Notes: a model not told the origin generated them from the letters alone. A stretch of 7,549 nt of DNA from Archangium sp. (GCA_016793585.1 JAEUJR010000151.1:1-7549), one strand, 5' to 3'; counted from the stretch's first letter, positions 1 to 7,303 are shown. Numbers and translations are program-made.

Positions 1-1956
1 GACGAAGGCCTTGAGGAACACCGGCTCACCCGGCTTGTAGATGGCGCGCTCGCTGAAGATGAAGCCGAGCGTGGCGTCGTTGGGCGAACGCGGAATCGAC
101 TGCCCCAGCAGCCAGTTCAGCCAGCCGCCGTAGCTCGACCAGTGGTTGTTCGCGAACGTCGGCAGCGTCTCGCGCGGGTCGAGCACGAGCACGTCGTCTC
201 CCGAGCGCACCGAGACACGGGTGATGGAGGACCAGTTGCCGAGCGGCATGAGCACCACGCGGCCGTCGGAATCCGCCGTCTTCTCGACCGAGATGGGGTC
301 TCCATTGCTTTCGTTCGTTCCCTCGATGCGAACCGTCGCGCCGCGCACGGCTTCGCCGCTGTCGAGCGTGCGCACGTAGAGAATCGCCTGTGCGTTCTCT
401 TCGATGCTCGTGAGCGTGAGGTTGGTGATCTGCACACGCACGTACGCGCGCTCGGGCCTGCCAGTGAGTCGGCGAAGCCCGATGAGGTACGTGCCCGGGC
501 GATCGTCGACGAGCGGCTTCAGGTCGAGCCCGAAGGTCGTGGTGTTGGCTTTGTCCGCAAGCGGAAGGTCGACGAGCCGTGACACCAGCGGGCTGCCGAG
601 CAACCGCAGGTGCTGCTGCAGTGACTGCGCGTCGAGCGCACCTGGAATGTTCGGCGTGGTCGGCTCTTCGCCCGGAAACGGCGGAGCGCTCTGCTCGTCG
701 ATGACGATGGGCGACGAGGGGAACGGCCACAGGCCCGAGTGCAGCGGGTCGACGCGGTAGACGCGCACGTCGGCCTTCGCTTCGCCGTAGCCCTGCAGCG
801 GCACCTTGCGAGGGCCACGAGCTTCGACGAGCGCAGTCGACTGGGTGAAGCGCAGGAACGACGTCTTCCAACCGAGGTGGAAGTAGACGTCTGCGGTCTT
901 CACGTCGCGCAGCGCACGGCCGGCGTCGTCACGAATCGGCGCGGTGCCGAGCGTCAACTTGTAGAGCGTGTCGGGCACGAACTTGCCGCCGAGCTGCACG
1001 CGCTCGCCGTACGGGGTGAAGCGCAGGTCGGGCACGGCGGGCTCGAGGTGCACGAGCTTGCGAAGGCTGGTGAGCGTCAAGTCCGCCACCGGCGCCGAGA
1101 ACACGAGCTGCGGAAGATCGCCGCGGTTGCCGCAGCCGAGCGCGAGGTCCTTCGGCGTCGACGCACCACCGACGAGCGGGAACTCGGCGTTGCCACAACG
1201 AACGCTTTGCAGCGTGAACGGCGTGCGTGTCGAGAGCCGGCCCGACCACAACGTCGTGCCTTCGGTGCCGAGCGCGAGGCTGACCGAGACGACCAGCTGC
1301 TTTCCTTCGGGCACGTCGTCTTCGAGCGTGAGCGCCCACGAGGCCGGGTCACGCTGCGAGGCGCGGGGCAGCGGCGCGAGCGTGAAGTTCTGCACCTTCT
1401 TGCGCGGGCTGTCGGCGAGGCCTGGCAGGTCGCGAATCTCGAGCGACAACATCTTCTTCAGCGACGCGATCGGCAGCGCCTGCGGGAAGGTGAGGGTGAC
1501 GACACGGAACGGGCGCAGGCCTTCGCTCCCGGCCGCAGGCGCCATGGCCGACGGCGCCGACATCATCGTCGTGAGCACGCGCTTGGTGCCGCGCGCGTCG
1601 ATGGCGAAGCGGGCGAGCGCAGGCCACGGCTCGGCCGGGCGGAACTGCAGCGTGCGTTTGTCGACCCAGGTGAATGCGCCAGGCCACGCCGGCGCGATGG
1701 AGAGAAACTTCGGCCCGTCATCTGCGGGGCCCTTCGCCGAGACCTGATCGCCGTCGAAGTACACGGTGACGGGGTCGTACCCACGCAGGAACGACTCGGG
1801 CAGCACGCGGGTGCCGCTCCCGGCGGGACGCTGCCCATCGTCGGCGGCGGTGTACTGCGCGCTCGCGACGGCAGAGAGAAGAACGGCAGCGACGGTGAAG
1901 CTTCGGAGCAGGGGCGTCATGGTGGTGAACCGGAGTGAAGAAGGAGCGGGCGTCAT
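1..1956 (-). CDS. Bacterial alpha-2-macroglobulin family protein, N-terminal part (3' end beyond window)
   Basis: This is the N-terminal 652 codons of a secreted bacterial alpha-2-macroglobulin (COG2373-like), a family that traps or inhibits attacking proteases in the envelope. The frame is open without a stop to base 1, so the gene is cut by the left edge. Numbered from the ATG at 1956, a signal peptide (hydrophobic core VAAVLLSAVASA) should be cut after Ala33 before Gln-Tyr. There is no lipobox Cys, unlike E. coli YfhM. Residues about 52-118 carry the 'FTWVDKRTLQFRPAEPWP' pattern of the first bacterial macroglobulin domain. Two further Ig-like domains follow, with 'VTLTFPQAL' and 'LVFSAPV' strands. 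Residues about 509-592 (ITNLTLTSIEENAQAILYVR, then GEAVRGATVRIEG) match the bMG3-type domain. The window ends inside the conserved ERAIYKPGEPVFLKAFV segment. Bait region, thioester and complement-like domains are not visible. ATG 1956 overlaps the preceding stop (ATGA), with a weak GGGA 8 bases upstream. ATG 1920 is the alternative and gives a more compact signal peptide. Family is firm, start less so. Confidence 0.9.
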   Translation of the reverse strand, partial: MTPAPSSLRFTTMTPLLRSFTVAAVLLSAVASAQYTAADDGQRPAGSGTRVLPESFLRGYDPVTVYFDGDQVSAKGPADDGPKFLSIAPAWPGAFTWVDKRTLQFRPAEPWPALARFAIDARGTKRVLTTMMSAPSAMAPAAGSEGLRPFRVVTLTFPQALPIASLKKMLSLEIRDLPGLADSPRKKVQNFTLAPLPRASQRDPASWALTLEDDVPEGKQLVVSVSLALGTEGTTLWSGRLSTRTPFTLQSVRCGNAEFPLVGGASTPKDLALGCGNRGDLPQLVFSAPVADLTLTSLRKLVHLEPAVPDLRFTPYGERVQLGGKFVPDTLYKLTLGTAPIRDDAGRALRDVKTADVYFHLGWKTSFLRFTQSTALVEARGPRKVPLQGYGEAKADVRVYRVDPLHSGLWPFPSSPIVIDEQSAPPFPGEEPTTPNIPGALDAQSLQQHLRLLGSPLVSRLVDLPLADKANTTTFGLDLKPLVDDRPGTYLIGLRRLTGRPERAYVRVQITNLTLTSIEENAQAILYVRTLDSGEAVRGATVRIEGTNESNGDPISVEKTADSDGRVVLMPLGNWSSITRVSVRSGDDVLVLDPRETLPTFANNHWSSYGGWLNWLLGQSIPRSPNDATLGFIFSERAIYKPGEPVFLKAFV

Positions 1957-1964
1957 GGCGTCAT
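1949..1964. repeat. Tandem 8-bp direct repeat (2 x ggcgtcat) on the gene junction
   Basis: Two exact adjacent copies of ggcgtcat (read ATGACGCC on the coding strand) lie at 1949-1956 and 1957-1964. A third exact copy lies at 1913-1920. The leftmost tandem copy contains the ATGA stop/start overlap. The copies at 1949-1956 and 1913-1920 supply the two candidate start codons of the alpha-2-macroglobulin gene, both beginning Met-Thr-Pro. The copy at 1957-1964 encodes Met-Thr and the first two bases of the final Pro codon of the giant protein. Confidence 0.9.
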
Positions 1965-4900
1965 TCCCACGCGGCCGAAGAAGTCCTGCAGGTACTCGGG
2001 CGGAATGTCGTTCGAGTCACCCGAGAGGCCGAGCAACACGGGCTTCACCGCGATCGGCGCGGCGCCAGACCGATTCGGGTTGCGCACCGTGAGCAGGAAG
2101 CGGCCCTTGTCGAGCGGCACGTACTGGTGACAGCCCTCTCCGATGGCCTGGTAGCCGTCGTTGTAGATGGCGCACTCGAGGTTCTCGCTCTTCGCCTGCA
2201 CTCCGAGGCCGACGCGCCCCTTGTTCTTCGTGTCGAAGGTGAAGAGCCGAACTTCTCCGGGGGCGAGCCACGTCTCGGCGCCGACGCCCTCGGTCAACGT
2301 CATCACCGGCTCGGCGAGCCACCGCAGACTTCCGGGAATCGCGCGGCCCGCGAAGGGGCGAACGAGCAGGCGGTACGTGCCCGGGTTCAGCACGCGCACC
2401 ACCTCGCAGCCGGTGTCGATGCCGTCGACGGCGAGCAGGTCGTTGCCCTTGAACAGCCCGCACACGCCGCTCTCGGCGGCGACCCGAACGACCGCGCTCT
2501 GCGAGAGCACCAGGGTGCGATCGATTCGGCCCTGCTGCAGCGGCACCGCGACCGCAGGCTGAAGCGCCGGCCCTGCGACGACCGGAAGCTCGATGCCGAG
2601 GCGCGCCCACCGCTCACGACCCTGCGTGTGCACGAGCGCCCGCAACGCCGTGACGTCGTGCTCGATGATGAGCTCGGCCGTCGTCTTCGCTGGCAGCTTC
2701 GCGCGGCACTCGGCGACGCGTTCTCCCGTGCCGAGCACCAGCGTGCAGCGCAGCGCCCCTTCGACGAGCACCGACCGGTCTTGATCGGCCGAGGGCACGG
2801 TGAGCCGCACGGTGCCTGGAGCGCGTGGCGTGTCTTCGTACAGCCCCGTGAACGAGACCACGGCAGGGGCGGTCTCGAGCAGCACCGTCGTCAGGTCGGC
2901 CTGACCATCGGGGCCGCCGATGAGCACCAGCTTGCCGCCCTGGCCCACGACGACGCAGCGGCGCAGTTCGTTCATCGGAGCGCAGAGGTCGAGGGCGTTT
3001 CCGGCGTCGTCGACGAGCACGCCCCACGTGTCTTTCGGCAGCGTCGCCTCGACGCGAGAGCGGCTGCTCGGCGGCAGCGAGAAGGCGCCGACGGAGGAGT
3101 AGGTGACGCGCTTGCGGCCGGGTGAGAGCGCCTCGACCTTCGACGGAAGCGCGACGTCACGCCGAACGACGGTCGCCGGCACGGTGGTGTCGGTCGCGGC
3201 CCAGACTCGCGCGAGCGCCTCGGTGCCGACCTTGCTCGCGGCGAAGCACGACGACTCACGCCGCTCACGCACCGTGCCTGCGCCATCGAACGCACACGCC
3301 GGTGGAGCGGCTTCACCCCAGCCCGTCACCGCCGAGAGCAGGAACAGTGAGGGCTGACTCGCGGTCACGGTCTGCAGGTGCGTGGAGCGTGTGAGCTCGA
3401 ACGCCGCGGAGGTCATCGAGGCGGTGAAGCGCGACTCGTCGAGCGACACCGGCGTCGAGGTGTTGCCGATGCCCGCGAACACGACGGGGCCAGCCTCGAG
3501 CGACACTTCGGGGCCACACTTCTCGAACACGCCCGTCGCTTTGCCGCGCAGACAGAACGCCTGCGGCGACGTCTTGTAGCGGCCGGGCTTCGCGACGCTG
3601 GTCGACAGCGCCTGGTTCGCGGAGATCTCGCTGCCAGACGTCGTGAGCGTGCGTGTCTTGAACGTCGTCGCGACGGGCGAAGTACCGTCCGTCGTCCACA
3701 GGCGCAGCGACCATGGCTCCTGCTTCGGCAGCACCAGCATCGAGCAGTCGGTCACCCGTGAACGTCGCGCGGCCACGCCCTCGGGCCCGACGACGGCGCA
3801 CGAGAACGGCGTCTTGCCACCGGCCTTCACGACCAGCTCTTGCACGGCGTCGCCTGGCGGCACGGTGAACTGCATCACCGACGAGCCCAGCGACAGCTTC
3901 TGGCCGTCGGCGAACGGGCCCTTGTCTTCGAGCGGCGGCAGCGCGAGCGACAGCTTCGTCTCACCGGCCAACTGCGTCTCGCTCTCGAGCACGAGCGTGT
4001 AGCGGCCCTTCAGCACCGGCTCGGCGAGCGCGCAGTTCCAGTCGGCGCCGTTCTCACTGCCCTCCATCACCAGCTTGCGCTTCTCGTCGAAGAGGCGGCA
4101 GCGAACGTCGGCGTCGCCTTCGGTGCGCAGCCGCAGCGTTCCGTCACGGGGCACCACGAGCGCAATCGTCGTCGGCACCGGGAGCGTGCGGCTCATGCCG
4201 GGCATCAACACCGCCGAGCCGAAGTGCAGCTTGTAGGTGATGCCGACGTCGCCCTTGCTGTGCTCGGTGACGAGCTTGTAGTTGCCGGCAGGCAGGGTGA
4301 GCTTCGCGCCGCTCGGAGGAGGTGGCGCCGAGCGCATCGCTGGCCCGCTCGGAGCGACCGCGACGACGGGCTCTGAATCGCCTTCACCTTCGTACTCGCG
4401 CTCGCCTTCGCCCTGGTACTCGGACTCGCCCTGCGGCTCTTGATACTCGGACGCTTCGGGTTGCGAGTCGTACGCCGAGACCTGCGGCGCGATCACCTCG
4501 ACGGCCTTCGGCGGCTGGTCCTTCTCGAGCTTGAAGATGCGACCCTGCATGCCCTGCGTCAGCACGACGTCGAGCGAGGTCTCTCCTTCGAGCGTGAAGG
4601 TGAACTCGTCTTTCCCGTCGGAGCCCAGCTCGGCGTCGTACCAGGTGAACGCGACGATGCCGTGCGGCTTGTTGCCCTTGAGCACCACCGGGTCGCGCTG
4701 CCGCTCGAGCTTCGTGCGCCGCATGGACTCGACGGTGAGCGGCATCTGTGTCCACAAATACGTGCCTGCGGCGAGGCTTCGCGCGCCGACGCACGGCGAA
4801 GGAACCGCCTCGACTGGCCAGCCCTGCGGGTCGTCGATGCGGCACATGAGCGTCGCGCCCTGCGCCGTGGTGCCCAGCGAGAAGAGCCCGCCTTTTCCGA

Positions 4901-7202
4901 CGACGAGCTTCTGCTGAACGAGCTCGTTCGCGTCGACGCGGAAGAACGACTCCCCTTCGCCGCCGAGACCTGCGTACTCCTTCGCCGGTTTGCGCAGCAG
5001 GAAGAGCGCCCCACGGCCCTTGCTCTGGCCCTGGGTGGTCGCGCTCAGCAGATAACGACCCTTCTGCAGGTACGTCTGAATGAGGCAGTTGCGGCCGCGG
5101 CCTCCACTCGAGTTCTGCGCGACGAGATCGACGACTGGTGTGCGCAGCCGGCACGAGGTCGACAAGAGGCCCAGCGTCGTCACGTTGTAGAGGCCCGGCG
5201 TCTCGACCTCGAAGGTGGCCGAGTTCGTCTGGCTGCGGTCGAAGTCGAACCACGACGGCTGCTCGGGCACGAGCCTCGGCAGCGGCTTCAACGTGGGCGA
5301 GTACGAGGTGAGGGCGCCAGCGATCGGCGGCGCCACGGGACGGAAGACGGTCACCTGCACCGGGAGCTCACCGGGGTTGCTCAGCGTGAGGGCGTCGCCA
5401 CCCGCAGGCGCAGGCACGGCGCAGTCCGACGTGGTGACGGCCGACGGAGCGCCCTGAATCTGGCAGCCGAACTTCGAGCCTCCCGACGAGCGCACGACGA
5501 AGGGCCCGCCCTTCACGAGCGGCAGCGTGAGCGTCTGCTGCGGGTCGAGGCTCAGGTGCAGCGGCTGCGAGAGATCGGTCGGGAGCTCGGTCAGCGAGAC
5601 GCCGCGCGCGGTGATGTTGCCGGTGCGCGTGAGGATGAGGCGATACCGCCCTTCCGCGAGGTCGAGCGGCGGCAGCTGACACGTGCTGCGGACGGCGGCC
5701 TTCTTGAGCTCGCGCTTCGAGTCTTCACGAACCACGAGCTTCTCGATGCCCGCGTTGCCGCCGAAGAGCTGCAGCTGGTACTCGCCCTTGCCGAGCGAGA
5801 GCACCTGGTCACACACCGCCGCGTCATCGGCCTTCGACTGGGTCAGGCGCTCGAGCGTGCCGTCGGACTTGTGCCGGTAGACCTCGCAGCGGTTCTTGCG
5901 GCCGCCTTCGGTGCGCACCCGGTAGCGGTTCGACGAGGTCACCTCGAACCAGATCACCGCGCCGCCTTCTTCGTAGTTGAACGACTTCTCGAGCAGCTCG
6001 CCGTCGTTCAGCTTCGTCATCGAGCGCGCGAGCACACGAAACGCCGAGTTGGGCCCGTCGGCCGTCTCGAGCTGGCAGCCCAGCGGCGCCGCGTCGGAGT
6101 CGATGGGCAAGTCGTGCGTCGACACCATCACGCGGCCGCGCATGCGCGTCGAGAAGAGGAAGTTGGTGCTGGGCGCGCCGTAGTAGCCACCCCGCCACGA
6201 CGTGAGCCACCCGAGGTCGTTGTTCACGGCGGTCGCCCACTCCACCGTGCCCTTCGTGCCGCGAGGGCCCTTCAGCATCAGCACTCGGCGATCGGGCGTG
6301 CTGAACGTGCGGCTCGCGCACTCGGGCACGATGGCGCCTTTCGGAATCGTGCAGCTCCCGTTGAACGAGAGCGGTGCGTCGCTCCTCACGTCGGCGAGCT
6401 GCAGCGACACCTGGGCTTCAGGCGCGCTCTCGAGCGAAACGTAGGCAGCGGTCGGCGTGCGCGGCAGCTCGAGCGTCAGCACTCCAGACGAGGGCAGGGT
6501 GAACGACACGGAGCGCTCGGTGGGCCCCGGCCGGAAGTCGCGCTCCACGGTGAGCGAGTCGTCGATGGTCGAGCCCGTCACCGTGACGCTGTCTCGGCCG
6601 TAGACGACGAGCTGGTAGTCGCCCGCTTCGAGCACCTGATCGAGCCACCACTCGTGCATCGGGTAGCCGGGCGTGTTCGTCGTCGTGGTGTGCCGCAGCG
6701 TGATCGGCTCGAGCCACTCCCCGTTGCGCCACAGCCGCACGTCACCCGCGTGCCGGCCATTGATGCGTACGTAGGGGACCCCCCGCGTGGGCATGGTGAG
6801 CCAGAACGAGGCCTGCTGGGCGGGCTTGAGCGTCGTCTCGACCGCGGCGCGGTTGGCGAGCTGCACCGAGCCCTTGTTGATCTCTCCGAACACTGCTGCA
6901 GCGATCGCGACCGTGCCTTTGCCTTTGGCCGGAGACTCGACGCGCACCTTGTACTGACCGGCATCGAGCAGCAGATCGAGCTCGCAGTTGACGCGGCCCA
7001 CGGTGCCGGCGCGGGCGAACGGCCCACGCACGCGGTCGATCACCTCACACGACGTTCCGCTCGGCCCACGCGCCGACAAGTGAACGGCCGCCGGAGCGTC
7101 GAGGGTGAGAATCGTTTCTGCCTGACCCGCCGCTGGAACCGAGCTCTGGCTCAGCGACGCGGCCTGGACGACCAACCACGGAAGAAGGGCTGTAGGGCTC
7201 AT
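1953..7202 (-). CDS. Giant exported multi-module protein with recurrent cysteine pairs, function unknown
   Basis: I do not recognise a characterised family for this 1749-aa protein. From the ATG at 7202 it begins with a hydrophobic segment (TALLPWLVVQAASLS), probably a signal peptide although its n-region has no basic residue. No later membrane helix, LPXTG, lipobox or catalytic motif is evident. The rest is a string of divergent beta-rich modules of about 80-150 residues. Fourteen close Cys pairs (9-25 residues apart) recur, e.g. 52/73, 439/464, 684/706, 787/804, 1035/1057, 1135/1153, 1581/1599, 1677/1691. Many are followed by a G-x-Y/F strand (AGQYKVRV, KGRYLLSA, KGRYTLVL, PGTYRLLV, KGRFLLTV). 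The organisation resembles pre-peptidase C-terminal (PPC)-type beta-sandwich repeats, but this is judged by eye. Residues about 907-965 are an acidic Glu/Gln/Tyr then Pro-rich flexible insert. Cys376 and Cys508 lack near partners. A GTG at 7232 would add 10 residues including an Arg. The ATG is preferred because the added codons (CTT, GCT, GTA) are atypical here and a candidate -10 lies between the two starts. The stop overlaps the start of the alpha-2-macroglobulin gene, implying co-expression. Confidence 0.88.
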   Translation of the reverse strand: MSPTALLPWLVVQAASLSQSSVPAAGQAETILTLDAPAAVHLSARGPSGTSCEVIDRVRGPFARAGTVGRVNCELDLLLDAGQYKVRVESPAKGKGTVAIAAAVFGEINKGSVQLANRAAVETTLKPAQQASFWLTMPTRGVPYVRINGRHAGDVRLWRNGEWLEPITLRHTTTTNTPGYPMHEWWLDQVLEAGDYQLVVYGRDSVTVTGSTIDDSLTVERDFRPGPTERSVSFTLPSSGVLTLELPRTPTAAYVSLESAPEAQVSLQLADVRSDAPLSFNGSCTIPKGAIVPECASRTFSTPDRRVLMLKGPRGTKGTVEWATAVNNDLGWLTSWRGGYYGAPSTNFLFSTRMRGRVMVSTHDLPIDSDAAPLGCQLETADGPNSAFRVLARSMTKLNDGELLEKSFNYEEGGAVIWFEVTSSNRYRVRTEGGRKNRCEVYRHKSDGTLERLTQSKADDAAVCDQVLSLGKGEYQLQLFGGNAGIEKLVVREDSKRELKKAAVRSTCQLPPLDLAEGRYRLILTRTGNITARGVSLTELPTDLSQPLHLSLDPQQTLTLPLVKGGPFVVRSSGGSKFGCQIQGAPSAVTTSDCAVPAPAGGDALTLSNPGELPVQVTVFRPVAPPIAGALTSYSPTLKPLPRLVPEQPSWFDFDRSQTNSATFEVETPGLYNVTTLGLLSTSCRLRTPVVDLVAQNSSGGRGRNCLIQTYLQKGRYLLSATTQGQSKGRGALFLLRKPAKEYAGLGGEGESFFRVDANELVQQKLVVGKGGLFSLGTTAQGATLMCRIDDPQGWPVEAVPSPCVGARSLAAGTYLWTQMPLTVESMRRTKLERQRDPVVLKGNKPHGIVAFTWYDAELGSDGKDEFTFTLEGETSLDVVLTQGMQGRIFKLEKDQPPKAVEVIAPQVSAYDSQPEASEYQEPQGESEYQGEGEREYEGEGDSEPVVAVAPSGPAMRSAPPPPSGAKLTLPAGNYKLVTEHSKGDVGITYKLHFGSAVLMPGMSRTLPVPTTIALVVPRDGTLRLRTEGDADVRCRLFDEKRKLVMEGSENGADWNCALAEPVLKGRYTLVLESETQLAGETKLSLALPPLEDKGPFADGQKLSLGSSVMQFTVPPGDAVQELVVKAGGKTPFSCAVVGPEGVAARRSRVTDCSMLVLPKQEPWSLRLWTTDGTSPVATTFKTRTLTTSGSEISANQALSTSVAKPGRYKTSPQAFCLRGKATGVFEKCGPEVSLEAGPVVFAGIGNTSTPVSLDESRFTASMTSAAFELTRSTHLQTVTASQPSLFLLSAVTGWGEAAPPACAFDGAGTVRERRESSCFAASKVGTEALARVWAATDTTVPATVVRRDVALPSKVEALSPGRKRVTYSSVGAFSLPPSSRSRVEATLPKDTWGVLVDDAGNALDLCAPMNELRRCVVVGQGGKLVLIGGPDGQADLTTVLLETAPAVVSFTGLYEDTPRAPGTVRLTVPSADQDRSVLVEGALRCTLVLGTGERVAECRAKLPAKTTAELIIEHDVTALRALVHTQGRERWARLGIELPVVAGPALQPAVAVPLQQGRIDRTLVLSQSAVVRVAAESGVCGLFKGNDLLAVDGIDTGCEVVRVLNPGTYRLLVRPFAGRAIPGSLRWLAEPVMTLTEGVGAETWLAPGEVRLFTFDTKNKGRVGLGVQAKSENLECAIYNDGYQAIGEGCHQYVPLDKGRFLLTVRNPNRSGAAPIAVKPVLLGLSGDSNDIPPEYLQDFFGRVGMTP
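2028..4154 (-). repeat. C-terminal array of eight Cys-pair beta modules inside the giant protein
   Basis: This is the most regular part of the giant protein (residues about 1017-1725 from the ATG). First cysteines of successive pairs lie at 1035, 1135, 1217, 1303, 1407, 1486, 1581 and 1677, a spacing of about 80-105 residues. Units typically run: hydrophobic strand, Cys, variable charged loop of 9-22 residues, second Cys, short loop, strand. In the first and last two units this final strand carries G-x-Y/F-x-L (KGRYTLVL, PGTYRLLV, KGRFLLTV). Sequence identity between units is low, so this is an old, diverged protein-level repeat and not a recent DNA duplication. The middle units (1217/1229, 1303/1319 and 1407/1416) are the most degenerate and lack a clear G-x-Y. 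Confidence 0.65.
4308..4484 (-). repeat. Acidic Glu/Gln/Tyr-rich and Pro-rich low-complexity segment in the giant gene
   Basis: Residues about 907-965 from the ATG are low complexity. They contain recurring S/R-E-Y-Q/E units (ASEYQEP, ESEYQGEGE, REYEGEGDSE) followed by an Ala/Pro/Ser stretch ending in SAPPPPSG. At DNA level the core (about 4371-4474) shows imperfect reiterations of tactcg and ctcgcctt. The segment lies between a strand (GRIFKLEK) and the strand LPAGNYKLVTEH, i.e. in the position where neighbouring modules have their Cys pair, and this module has no cysteine. A flexible, exposed, negatively charged loop is expected. Confidence 0.7.
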
Positions 7203-7213
7203 GCGCGCGGGGC

Positions 7214-7219
7214 ACGCTA
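7214..7219 (-). promoter_or_regulatory. Candidate -10 element (TAGCGT) for the two-gene operon
   Basis: On the coding strand the sequence reads TGCTGTAGCGT, ending 11 bases before the ATG at 7202. TAGCGT fits a TAnnnT -10 hexamer with a TG one base further out. No good TTGACA-like hexamer is visible at 16-18 bases upstream. If used, the transcript would start at or very close to the ATG (leaderless or nearly so), which fits the lack of a Shine-Dalgarno and would exclude the upstream GTG at 7232. The call rests on one weak hexamer in a GC-rich region. Confidence 0.25.
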
Positions 7220-7257
7220 CAGCAAGGCCCACGCCAGCCCATGGAAACCTCGAAGCG

Positions 7258-7303
7258 GCGTCTGACGGCCACGATCTCGAGAAAGGTGTGTGGTGTCAGA
7301 CGC
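7258..7303. repeat. Perfect 9-bp inverted repeat with 28-bp spacer in the intergenic region
   Basis: The arm gcgtctgac (7258-7266) is matched exactly by its reverse complement gtcagacgc (7295-7303). Inside the spacer, ccac (7269-7272) and gtgg (7290-7293) can extend pairing after a small internal loop. The repeat starts about 20 bases after the stop of the small membrane-protein gene and lies upstream of the giant gene. No T-run follows on either strand, so it is not a standard intrinsic terminator. It could be a 3' stabilising hairpin of the upstream transcript or a regulator-binding dyad. The arm centres are 37 bp apart, about 3.5 helical turns, which does not favour same-face dimer binding. 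Confidence 0.55.

Noticed and set aside
26..871. 281-codon minus-strand open frame in another phase
   Set aside because: It overlaps the alpha-2-macroglobulin frame on the same strand. Its product is Arg/Ala/His-rich with no recognisable domain, whereas the overlapping frame matches conserved macroglobulin segments.
739..1938. 399-codon plus-strand open frame
   Set aside because: It is antisense to the clear alpha-2-macroglobulin coding sequence, and its translation is Arg/Glu/Ala low-quality sequence without motifs.
1..1956. Thioester (CxEQ) motif in the alpha-2-macroglobulin
   Set aside because: The visible 652 codons contain only two cysteines (254 and 275 from the ATG at 1956), neither in that context. 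The motif, if present, would lie in the missing C-terminal part, so nothing can be said.
1935..3125. 396-codon plus-strand open frame
   Set aside because: It is antisense to the 3' part of the giant gene, with shadow-type composition. It starts within the alpha-2-macroglobulin leader with no ribosome-binding context.
1953..7202. Protease or other enzyme domain attached to the modules, as in typical PPC-domain proteins
   Set aside because: No HExxH, GTSMAxP, GDSGG or comparable catalytic motif was found when reading the whole translation. All regions look like beta modules or linker.
7203..7232. GTG start at 7232 adding ten residues to the giant protein
   Set aside because: It is kept only as an alternative. 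The added codons include CTT, GCT and GTA, unlike the rest of the gene, and there is no Shine-Dalgarno. In its favour, it would add an Arg before the hydrophobic segment.
4440..7265. 941-codon open frame on the plus strand
   Set aside because: It is fully antisense to the giant gene. Its product is rich in Arg, Ala, Leu, His and Glu with no domain pattern, as expected when codons with G/C third positions are read on the opposite strand. The minus-strand frame has a signal-like N-terminus, ordered Cys pairs and strand motifs.
7258..7303. Intrinsic terminator for the small membrane-protein gene
   Set aside because: A hairpin is possible, but no U-tract follows it on either strand and the spacer is long (28 bases).
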